NCBI GenBank assembly: GCA_013696835.1
Contig: JACCXV010000201.1
Span: 1-7,201 of the forward strand
Source: Gemmatimonadota bacterium
Lineage (GTDB): Bacteria; Gemmatimonadota; Gemmatimonadetes; JACCXV01
Length of the DNA stretch: 7,201 nucleotides
Direction of reading: 5' to 3'
Made by a program: the position numbers and the translations under genes. The notes under the pieces were generated by a model that did not search any database, was not told the DNA's origin, and was given only the letters and a program-made list of their open reading frames with translations. Within the stretch, counting starts at the first letter, position 1, and the number at the start of each line of letters is the position of its first letter. This document shows positions 1 to 5,883 of this stretch, piece after piece.

Positions 1-86
1 GCCTCCCCCTGACCCCCGGTAGCTCGATGCAGCCATCCCGGCGCGCCCGCACGTCGCAGTCCCGGCTGCGTCCCGACGGCCCGTGA
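1..86 (+). CDS. Possible 3' end of an upstream gene (partial, unidentified)
   Basis: A reading frame in phase with position 3 is open from the left edge and ends at TGA 84-86. That stop overlaps the GTG start of the adaptor gene at 83-85 as GTGA, a common arrangement for translationally coupled genes. The visible tail is basic and rich in Ser, Arg and Pro and matches no family I recognise. In particular it does not look like the end of an FtsX/MacB permease. Only 27 codons are visible, and an open frame of that length is easily found by chance at this GC content. The main support is the overlap and the lack of a Shine-Dalgarno sequence before GTG 83. If the frame is not real, bases 1-82 are simply upstream spacer. 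Confidence 0.25.
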   Translation, partial: LPLTPGSSMQPSRRARTSQSRLRPDGP

Positions 87-1444
87 CACGCCGCCGGAAG
101 GCCTGGATCGGTGCCGTCGTTCTCGCGCTCCTCGTCGCGGTGCTCGGGGTCGGCTTCGCGAAGCGCCGCAACGCGGGCTCCGTCGAGGTCGAGACGGAGG
201 TGCTCCGGAAGCGCGACCTGGTGGCGATCGTGAGCGCCTCCGGCGAGATCCAGCCACAGCGCTCCGTCGACGTGCACGCCAACTCCAACGGCCGCATCGT
301 TCGGCTGGCGGTGCGCGAGGGCCAGGCCGTCACCCGGGGCGACTTCCTGCTGCAGATCGATCCCGTGACCGCCCAGTCCGCCTCCGAGGCGCAGTCGGCG
401 GTCGTGCGCGCCGCCGAGCGCGACACCGAGGCGCTGCGCGCCGAGCTCGAGCAGTCCCGCCGCGAGCTCGGACGCGTTCGCGAGCTCGCCGACAAGGACC
501 TCATCTCCCAGGAAGAGCTGCAGCGCTCCCAGACCACCGTCGAGCGCGTGCAGGCGCAGCTGAGCGCCGCCCTGGCGCGCGTGGACCAGGCCCGTGCGGG
601 GCTGCGCGGGAGCAGGTACGAGCTTTCGCAGGTGACCGTCTCCGCGCCGATGTCGGGCATCGTCACGCGGTTGAACGTGGAGGAGGGGGAGTTCGCCTTC
701 TCGACGGGCCTCTCCCCCACCCTGCTGCTGACGATCGCCGACCTCGCGGTGATGGAGGCGGAGGTCAAGGTGGACGAGACGGACGTCGTAAACGTCAAGG
801 TCGGCCAGCCCGCCGACGTGACGGTGGATGCCTTCCCCGACACGACGTTCCACGGCAGCGTGAGCGAGGTCGGCACGAGCCCGATCCTCGTGGAGGGGAA
901 GACCCCTGAGGACGCGCGCGACTTCAAGGTGGTGGTCACGCTCCACGAGGCCCTGCCGGTGGCGCGGGAGGGCCTCTCCGCCACCGCCGACGTGGAGACG
1001 GCCCGCACCCCCGGAGCCGTGGCCCTGCCCATCCAGTCGCTGGTCGTGCGCGAGGTCCCGCGGCCGAAGCTGCGCGAGGCGCCTCCCGACACGCTCGAGG
1101 GTGGCGAGGAGACGGAGGGCGTATTCGTCGTACGCGCGGGCGTCGCGCGGTTCGTGGCGGTGGACGTGGGGATCACCGGCGACCGTTTCTTCCAGGTGCG
1201 GGGGGGCGTCGCGCCCGGCGACACGGTGGTGTCCGGCAGCTACGAGGCGCTGCGCGACCTGGACGACGGCGACCGCGTGCGCATCACCACCCCGCCCGGG
1301 GATGAGCGCGATCGGCGTCGCCGCGAGGGCCGCGCGAGCCAGAGCGGGGATGACGGTGAAGGCGCGGACGGTCGGGACAGCAGGGACGACGCACAAGGCA
1401 GCGCGACCGCGGGGGACGACCCCGAGGCGAACCCGCGCGCCTGA
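83..1444 (+). CDS. HlyD/MacA-family periplasmic adaptor subunit of an efflux pump
   Basis: This is a 453-residue membrane-fusion (periplasmic adaptor) protein, the part that links an inner-membrane ABC or RND pump to an outer-membrane channel. Visible in order: basic N-terminus with one signal-anchor helix (about 8-25); first half of the biotinyl-lipoyl-like domain (about 60-95, ending near DFLLQIDP); an Ala/Glu/Arg/Gln-rich coiled-coil hairpin (about 100-180); the second lipoyl half (about 181-205, VSAPMSGIVTRL); a beta-barrel domain (about 225-305); and a membrane-proximal domain (about 312-402). The first 402 residues have normal family size. Residues 404-453 form an unusual hydrophilic tail rich in Asp, Arg, Gly and Ser. 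The GTG start is the only in-frame start between the upstream stop (20-22) and the signal anchor. The ABC ATPase follows after 9 bases, which favours a MacAB-type pump over an RND pump. The substrate cannot be deduced. Confidence 0.9.
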   Translation: MTRRRKAWIGAVVLALLVAVLGVGFAKRRNAGSVEVETEVLRKRDLVAIVSASGEIQPQRSVDVHANSNGRIVRLAVREGQAVTRGDFLLQIDPVTAQSASEAQSAVVRAAERDTEALRAELEQSRRELGRVRELADKDLISQEELQRSQTTVERVQAQLSAALARVDQARAGLRGSRYELSQVTVSAPMSGIVTRLNVEEGEFAFSTGLSPTLLLTIADLAVMEAEVKVDETDVVNVKVGQPADVTVDAFPDTTFHGSVSEVGTSPILVEGKTPEDARDFKVVVTLHEALPVAREGLSATADVETARTPGAVALPIQSLVVREVPRPKLREAPPDTLEGGEETEGVFVVRAGVARFVAVDVGITGDRFFQVRGGVAPGDTVVSGSYEALRDLDDGDRVRITTPPGDERDRRRREGRASQSGDDGEGADGRDSRDDAQGSATAGDDPEANPRA

Positions 1445-1446
1445 GG
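1443..1446 (+). promoter_or_regulatory. Shine-Dalgarno site of the ABC ATPase gene
   Basis: GAGG sits 7 bases before ATG 1454 and overlaps the TGA stop of the adaptor gene (1442-1444). The ribosome site inside the preceding stop supports co-translation of the two genes from one mRNA. Confidence 0.55.
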
Positions 1447-1453
1447 TCGCGAC

Positions 1454-2158
1454 ATGGCGCTCATCGAGATCCGCGACCTGACCAAGACGTACCGCATGGG
1501 CTCGGAGACGATCCACGCGCTCGACGGCCTCGGCCTCGAGGTCGAGCGCAACGAGTACGTGGCCATCATGGGTCCCTCCGGCTCAGGCAAGTCCACCCTG
1601 ATGAACGTCATCGGCTGCCTGGACACGCCCACCTCGGGAGAGTACCGCCTGAATGGCCAGAGCGTGGGCGGGCTGGCCGACGACGAGCTCGCGCGCATCC
1701 GCAATCGGGAGATCGGGTTCGTCTTCCAGACCTTCAACCTGCTCGCCCGCGCGAGCGCGCTCCACAACGTGGAGCTGCCGCTGGTCTACAACGGCGTGCC
1801 CGGCGCGGAGCGCCGGCAGCGAGCCGAGGAGGCGCTCCGTGCAGTCGGGATCCTCGACCGGGCACGGCATCGCCCGAGCGAGCTCTCCGGAGGACAGCGC
1901 CAGCGCGTGGCCATCGCGCGCGCGCTGATCAACAACCCATCGATCCTGCTCGCCGACGAGCCCACCGGCAACCTGGACAGCCGCACGGGCGAGGAGATCA
2001 TGGCGCTCTTCGAGGAGCTCCACGCCGGTGGCCAGACCATCCTGGTCGTGACGCACGAGCCGGATGTCGCCCTCCGTGCCCGCCGCCGCATCGCCGTGCG
2101 CGACGGGCGCATCGAGAGCGACAGCGTCTCGCCCCGCGCGCTGTCCTCCGCGCGCTAA
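1454..2158 (+). CDS. ABC transporter ATP-binding protein, MacB/LolD type
   Basis: This 234-residue stand-alone nucleotide-binding subunit powers a type VII ABC (MacB/LolD/FtsE-like) system by ATP hydrolysis on the cytoplasmic face. All motifs are intact: Walker A GPSGSGKST (40-48), Q-loop Gln92, signature LSGGQ (144-148), Walker B ILLADE ending at Asp168-Glu169, D-loop near Leu174-Asp175, and switch His201. The stretches MNVIGCLDTPTSG and DEPTGNLDS are characteristic of the MacB/LolD/FtsE subgroup. Length is normal for the domain without a fused permease, whereas E. coli MacB carries its membrane domain in the same chain. It lies 9 bases after the adaptor, so together they are two parts of a tripartite pump. 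The FtsX-like permease often found next to such genes is absent downstream, where a gene on the opposite strand converges. A role in lipoprotein release (LolD) is less likely because of the adaptor partner. Confidence 0.92.
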   Translation: MALIEIRDLTKTYRMGSETIHALDGLGLEVERNEYVAIMGPSGSGKSTLMNVIGCLDTPTSGEYRLNGQSVGGLADDELARIRNREIGFVFQTFNLLARASALHNVELPLVYNGVPGAERRQRAEEALRAVGILDRARHRPSELSGGQRQRVAIARALINNPSILLADEPTGNLDSRTGEEIMALFEELHAGGQTILVVTHEPDVALRARRRIAVRDGRIESDSVSPRALSSAR

Positions 2159-3645
2159 CGTCCCACCCAATTCACACGGTTCCCATGCCGCTCATCAGCC
2201 GGACGCGGGCGGTTCGCATGCCGCTCGACCCGGGGAGCCGAGGCGCCGCGCCGCGCTACGATTCCGCCGTCAAACTTTGGAAGCGGGGATGCGTTCGAAT
2301 CGGATCGAAGTTCGGATCGATGCGCAACCACCCCGGCGAGAGGTAGTACGGGATCGCGAGCAGCGGCTCGAGCCTGTCGAGCGCCTTCTCGCGCTGAACC
2401 CACCAGCATGTAGATGCGTGCGAGCTGATGCTGGAAATAGGACCCTCTATACGTGTTCCTGGCGATCGGCGTGAGGGCCGCGCCATGCTCCCCCTCCCGA
2501 ACGGCGTCGGCGTCGCGACCCAGGTACGCGAGGGCGAGCCCGAGAAGGACATGCAGCTGCGCGTCGTCAGGCGTGTCGCGCAGCTGCTCGTCGAGGGCAA
2601 GGCGCGCCGAATCGGCGAAGGCGCGCGCCTGGATGCTGTCGCCGTCCAGCGCGTACGCCTGCGTGAGCGCAAGCGCCCATGGGGCTCGGTCGTCATCGGC
2701 GAAGGAATCCGGCCCGAGTCCGAGCAGCAGCCGCCGCTGCTGGCTGTCGAGCACCCAGACGAGATCCAGGTACGTAGCCATGAAGGCGACGAGCGCCGCC
2801 GGCTCCACTTCCGAGGGCGCAGACCGCAGCACCTTCCGCGCTCCCTCGAGGTCGCCCAGGGCGAGTGGCACCATGGCCCTGCCCTGAAGGAGATCGAGGT
2901 TCGAGGGCGCCAGCGCGAGCGCTCGCTGATAGGCCGCTTCAGCCTCGGGATAACGGCGGAGATACAACAGCGCCCGCGCGCGGCGCCTTGCGGTCGTCAC
3001 GGAGCGCGGGTCGAGCGCCAGCGCCCGCGCGAAGTGTGCCTGCGCAGCCTCCCAGTCGCCGACCGCCTGCTCGGCCAGCGCCGTGGCGGCGAGGAGTTCG
3101 ACATTCTCGGGCGCAACCCGGAGCCCGGCATCGTACACCACGAGCGCCGCGCTGGGGTCGTCACGCACTTCGTCTAGATATGCGCCGAAGGCCAGCTGGC
3201 TCTCGGCCGCAGTTGGCGCGAGAGCCAGGGCACGCTGGCTCGCCTCACGTGCCTTCTCCGCCCCGGCGGAAGTGGGGGTCAAGCTGGCGTAGATCGCCGC
3301 ATGCACACGCGCGAGCTGCGCCCACGCCGGAGCGAAGGTGGAATCGAGCGCCACCGCACGCTCGAAAAACTCGATCGCTCGTCTGCGTTCCGCGGGGACT
3401 GATGAGCCGGAGTTCCAGACCTCCTGGCCCTTGAGGTAGGCGTCGTACGCGGCGAGGTTAGCCGTGGGCCGGGCCGCAAGCGCCTGCCGTTGCTCGGTGC
3501 CGAGTGCCACGTCGAGCGCCCCCGCCACACGCTCCGCGATGTCGGCCTGCACCTGGAAGACATTCGTGAGCGCGGCGTCGAACGGTTCCTGCCACTTCGT
3601 GCTCGGCGCACGCCCCGAGGCGACCTCTACCAGTTCCGGGCTCAC
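2155..3645 (-). CDS. C-terminal fragment: rest of FlgO/TolB-like domain and TPR repeats
   Basis: This is the second frame of the broken gene. A GTG at 3645-3643 overlaps the TGA that ends the first fragment (GTGA), so re-initiation there could yield a separate 496-residue protein. It contains the end of the FlgO/TolB-like domain (VFQVQADIAERVAGALDVAL) and then TPR-like pairs of helices, for example AIEFFERAVALD, AQAHFARALALDP and AEAAYQRALALAP. It has no signal peptide or membrane helix of its own, so separate expression would leave it in the cytoplasm. About 80 residues at its C-terminus, after the second indel near 2397, are out-of-frame sequence rich in Arg and Ala; the frame runs on to TAG 2155-2157, overlapping the ATPase stop codon. 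The authentic ending is in a third frame and stops at 2256-2258. Confidence 0.5.
   Translation of the reverse strand: MSPELVEVASGRAPSTKWQEPFDAALTNVFQVQADIAERVAGALDVALGTEQRQALAARPTANLAAYDAYLKGQEVWNSGSSVPAERRRAIEFFERAVALDSTFAPAWAQLARVHAAIYASLTPTSAGAEKAREASQRALALAPTAAESQLAFGAYLDEVRDDPSAALVVYDAGLRVAPENVELLAATALAEQAVGDWEAAQAHFARALALDPRSVTTARRRARALLYLRRYPEAEAAYQRALALAPSNLDLLQGRAMVPLALGDLEGARKVLRSAPSEVEPAALVAFMATYLDLVWVLDSQQRRLLLGLGPDSFADDDRAPWALALTQAYALDGDSIQARAFADSARLALDEQLRDTPDDAQLHVLLGLALAYLGRDADAVREGEHGAALTPIARNTYRGSYFQHQLARIYMLVGSAREGARQARAAARDPVLPLAGVVAHRSELRSDSNASPLPKFDGGIVARRGASAPRVERHANRPRPADERHGNRVNWVGR
2177..2226. repeat. Imperfect 17-base direct repeat between convergent genes
   Basis: CGGTTCCCATGCCGCTC at 2177-2193 recurs as CGGTTCGCATGCCGCTC at 2210-2226, one mismatch, with a 33-base period. 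It occupies the 97-base gap between the stop of the ABC ATPase gene and the intended stop of the cyclase/TPR gene. Each copy has a GCATGC-like core, but no stable terminator hairpin followed by a T run is visible on either strand. The function is unknown, and two copies may be chance. Confidence 0.4.
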
Positions 3646-4574
3646 CCGCAGCGGCTCTGCCCGGCTACTCCCTTGTCCCAGCGCACCTTGCCGATCACGA
3701 GGTAATCGGCACCGAGCTCGTCGGCGATCCGGGCCAGGCTCTTGGCGCTCTTCTTGTACTGGGCGGAGCTCTGACTGGCGATGACTTCGAGCCCGGGCAG
3801 CGCCGAGAGCTTTCCGCGCACCTCGTCGGTCATGCCGTCGGCGAAGTACTCGTCCTCGGCCGCGCCGAGGTTCTCGAACGGCAGCACGGCCAGCACCTTG
3901 CGCCCGGCACGATCTACCATGCGGTCGCTCCTGAGCCAGCCGAAGAGCACGCCGAGGCCGAGCAGGAATCCCAGTGCCAGGGCAGCGAACGCGCGTGGCA
4001 CGGGACGTCGGCCGCGCCAGAACCTGCCTTGCGCGTGGCGCACCTGCGCCGTCCGCCCGGACGCCTCCGTCAGCCCGGCGGGAGGCTCGCCACTGACCGC
4101 GTAGAGACGCCAGTCTCCGGGCAGGCCCTTCAGCACGTGGGTGCCGCGCTCCTCGAAATCCACGGGCGATCCGGCGAGTGCCTCGCGCACGGCCTCGGTC
4201 ACGAGGATCTCGCCCGGCTGTGCCTGGGCCGCCACTCGGGCGCCTACGTGCAGGGCGAGCCCACCGACGTCCCGTCCCTCGCCTTCCACCTTCCCGATGT
4301 GTACGCCGCCCCGAACCTCGAGGCCCAGGCTGCGCACGGCGTTCCGGATCGCCGCCGCACAGCGGATGGCTTCCTCCGGCTCTTTGAACGTCGCGACGAA
4401 CGAGTCGCCGGCGGTGTTCACCTCGCTGCCCCCGAAGCGCCGCAACTCCCCCCGTACGAGAGCGTCGTGGCGCTGGCGGAGTTCCCGCCACGCGGCGTCG
4501 CGAAGCTCGACCGCCCGTTCCGTGGAACCCACGATGTCCGTGAAGAGCAGGGCGAGGAACCGCTGCGAGGTCAC
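2256..4574 (-). pseudogene. Frameshifted class III cyclase - TM - FlgO/TolB-like - TPR protein
   Basis: Read as one gene, this encodes about 772 residues from GTG 4574 to TAG 2256-2258. It resembles the many environmental-bacterial fusions of a nucleotidyl cyclase domain to a FlgO/TolB-like domain and TPRs. Layout: cyclase domain (about 5-160); proline/basic linker; one membrane helix (195-214); FlgO/TolB-like domain (about 226-365, with VLAVLPFENL and EYFADGMTDEV); TPR-like helices (about 396-585) and further helical repeats; a conserved-looking end around IPYYLSPGWLRIDPNFDP. Arg-rich sequence before the helix suggests the cyclase is cytoplasmic and the TPR part periplasmic. Two indels break it: one base is missing near 3670-3672 and one is extra near 2397-2401. 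Family-like sequence continues perfectly across each break, so the damage is recent or is an assembly error. Its start faces away from the desulfurase gene across a 126-base gap. It may sense or signal through protein contacts; no substrate is evident. Confidence 0.8.
3642..4574 (-). CDS. N-terminal fragment: adenylate/guanylate cyclase domain, membrane helix, start of FlgO/TolB-like domain
   Basis: As the bases stand, translation from GTG 4574 stops at TGA 3642-3644 after 310 residues, the last eight being out of frame. The cyclase core is clear: LLFTDIVGST with metal-binding Asp13, NTAGDSFVATF with the second metal Asp57, and GARVAAQAQPGEILVT. Compared with mammalian type II cyclase, Asp102 and Arg113 match the adenine-contacting Asp and the transition-state Arg. 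The adenine-contacting Lys is Asn53 and the transition-state Asn is His109. The His form (H-x-G-A-R) is, to my recollection, common in this TPR-fused subfamily. Cyclase activity is therefore uncertain. The GTG start is chosen because it directly precedes the conserved TSQRFLALLFTD stretch and no in-frame ATG lies nearby. No Shine-Dalgarno sequence is visible. The fragment ends inside the FlgO/TolB-like domain, so it would be incomplete on its own. Confidence 0.7.
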   Translation of the reverse strand: MTSQRFLALLFTDIVGSTERAVELRDAAWRELRQRHDALVRGELRRFGGSEVNTAGDSFVATFKEPEEAIRCAAAIRNAVRSLGLEVRGGVHIGKVEGEGRDVGGLALHVGARVAAQAQPGEILVTEAVREALAGSPVDFEERGTHVLKGLPGDWRLYAVSGEPPAGLTEASGRTAQVRHAQGRFWRGRRPVPRAFAALALGFLLGLGVLFGWLRSDRMVDRAGRKVLAVLPFENLGAAEDEYFADGMTDEVRGKLSALPGLEVIASQSSAQYKKSAKSLARIADELGADYLVIGKVRWDKGVAGQSRCG

Positions 4575-4600
4575 GGCGGATTCGGCGGGTTGTTCGACAT
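4571..4600 (-). other. Short leader frame or disrupted true start of the cyclase gene
   Basis: ATG 4600 opens a nine-codon frame, MSNNPPNPP, ending in TGA 4571-4573, which overlaps the GTG start of the cyclase (GTGA). Two readings are possible. It may be a Pro-rich leader coupled to the cyclase. Alternatively, a third single-base loss may have detached the original ATG start, since MSNNPPNPP-VTSQRF reads well as a natural N-terminus. Neither has a visible ribosome site. Confidence 0.3.
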
Positions 4601-4689
4601 GGCTGGTGAAAGGGAACGTAGGAGCAAGTCTCGACACGCGGAAGGAAGCCCCGACCCCGCTGTTCCACGTCCGTTCGCAGTCATAGCTT

Positions 4690-4693
4690 GGGA
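4690..4693 (+). promoter_or_regulatory. Weak Shine-Dalgarno site of the cysteine desulfurase gene
   Basis: GGGA lies 7 bases before ATG 4701. The rest of the 126-base divergent gap (4575-4700) should hold promoters for both directions, but I see no convincing -35/-10 pair or operator in it. Confidence 0.35.
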
Positions 4694-4700
4694 AACGGAC

Positions 4701-5864
4701 ATGGACGGCATCTACCTCGATCACAACGCCACCACCCCCACCGCACCCGAGGTGCTGGCGGCGATGCTGCCCTACTTCGGGGAGTGCTTCGGCAACCCCT
4801 CCAGCGTCCACGCCGCGGGCCGCGAGACACGCGGAGCGCTGGATGAAGCGCGCCGCAGCGTCGCAGAGCTAGTCGGCGCGAGCCCGGACGAGATCGTGTT
4901 CACGAGCGGCGGCACCGAGAGCGACAACCTGGCGCTGCGCGGGATCATGTCGCGTGCGGCGACACGCGGCCGGAACACGCTCGTGATCTCGGCGATCGAG
5001 CACCCGGCCGTGCTGCGCGCTGCCGAGAGCCTCGCGCGCGAGGGAACCGCCCTGGTCACGCTCCCGGTCGATATCGAGGGCGTGGTGCGGCCCGCAGATC
5101 TGAAGAACGCGCTGGCGGAGCATGCCGCGGGCCTGGTCTCGATCATGACCGCCAACAACGAGACGGGCAGCGTGCAGCCGGTGGCCGAGCTCGCCGCGGT
5201 CTGCCGGAGCGCGGGCGTGCCCTTCCACACCGATGCGGTGCAGGCGGCGGGCAAGGTTGAGCTCGCCTTCGCAGGCGAGGGCATCGACCTGCTCTCCGTC
5301 TCCGCCCACAAGTTCTACGGGCCGAAGGGCGTGGGCGCGCTCGCGGTCCGGCGCGGGCTGCGGCTCGCCCCGACCTCGGCCGGAGGACGGCAGGAGAAGG
5401 GTCGCCGGGCGGGCACCGAGAACGTGCCGGCGCTGGTGGGCATGGGCGCGGCGGCGCGGCTGGCTCTCCGTGAGCTGTCCTCCGAGCCCGCGCGGCTCGA
5501 GGGGCTCAAGCGCCACCTGTGGCAGGCCATGCGCGAACGGATCCCCGGCTGCCACCTGAACGGAACCCTGGACCGGACGCTGCCGTCCACCCTGAACGTC
5601 TCGTTCGAAGGCGTCGATGGCGAGGCGCTGATCCTAGGCCTCGACCTGGAGCGGATCTTCGTCTCCTCCGCCTCCGCCTGCTCCTCCGGCGCGGTCGAGC
5701 CCTCGCACGTGCTCACCGCCATGGGGCGTGACTTCGACCTGGCCCGGTCGTCGGTGCGCATCAGCCTCGGACGCGGCAATGACCTGCCCCAGATGGACGC
5801 GACGCTCGAGGCGCTGGTCCGCGTCGTCACCCGCATCCGCTCGATGGCCGGCGCGGTGGCGTGA
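4701..5864 (+). CDS. Cysteine desulfurase, NifS/IscS family
   Basis: This 387-residue PLP enzyme removes sulfur from L-cysteine to give alanine and an enzyme persulfide that is passed to acceptors for thiolation or Fe-S assembly. Family landmarks are all present: N-terminal IYLDHNATTP, NPSSVHAAGR, TSGGTESDN, His101 in the IEHPAV motif (PLP-stacking), Asn153 in ANNETG, Asp178 and Gln181 in TDAVQA, PLP lysine Lys204 in SAHKFYGPKG, and catalytic Cys327 in the loop SSASACSSG just before EPSHVL. Length is standard. ATG 4701 is chosen because the conserved region begins four residues later; upstream in-frame sequence is only the antisense of the cyclase gene. It is followed by mnmA after 19 bases, with no IscU, IscA, IscR or Tus gene nearby. 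This points to service to tRNA thiolation, as with Bacillus YrvO, though a general housekeeping role is not excluded. Confidence 0.95.
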   Translation: MDGIYLDHNATTPTAPEVLAAMLPYFGECFGNPSSVHAAGRETRGALDEARRSVAELVGASPDEIVFTSGGTESDNLALRGIMSRAATRGRNTLVISAIEHPAVLRAAESLAREGTALVTLPVDIEGVVRPADLKNALAEHAAGLVSIMTANNETGSVQPVAELAAVCRSAGVPFHTDAVQAAGKVELAFAGEGIDLLSVSAHKFYGPKGVGALAVRRGLRLAPTSAGGRQEKGRRAGTENVPALVGMGAAARLALRELSSEPARLEGLKRHLWQAMRERIPGCHLNGTLDRTLPSTLNVSFEGVDGEALILGLDLERIFVSSASACSSGAVEPSHVLTAMGRDFDLARSSVRISLGRGNDLPQMDATLEALVRVVTRIRSMAGAVA

Positions 5865-5883
5865 AGCTCCGGGCCCCCCCCTC

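Noticed and set aside
2159..2255. Bidirectional rho-independent terminator between the convergent genes
   Set aside because: I could not find a strong GC stem followed by a T run on either strand; only the short direct repeat is visible.
2428..3434. Several + strand open frames opposite the TPR region
   Set aside because: Their composition is typical of antisense high-GC frames, with no domain or ribosome site.
3281..3611. Possible separate TPR gene in a third - strand frame
   Set aside because: The TPR consensus in this stretch belongs to the adjacent frame, which runs continuously from the FlgO/TolB-like domain.
3646..4668. A long - strand frame that would extend the TPR fragment upstream to ATG 4668
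   Set aside because: Its sequence here is Arg/Gly/Ala-rich with no family motifs and lies out of frame over the clear cyclase and FlgO/TolB-like coding sequence.
4029..4700. A 224-residue N-terminal extension of the cysteine desulfurase
   Set aside because: The family's conserved N-terminus begins right after ATG 4701; the upstream part is antisense to the cyclase gene and has no recognisable domain.
4575..4700. Promoter pair or riboswitch in the divergent gap
   Set aside because: No hexamer pair with proper spacing and no recognisable structured leader could be supported by eye.
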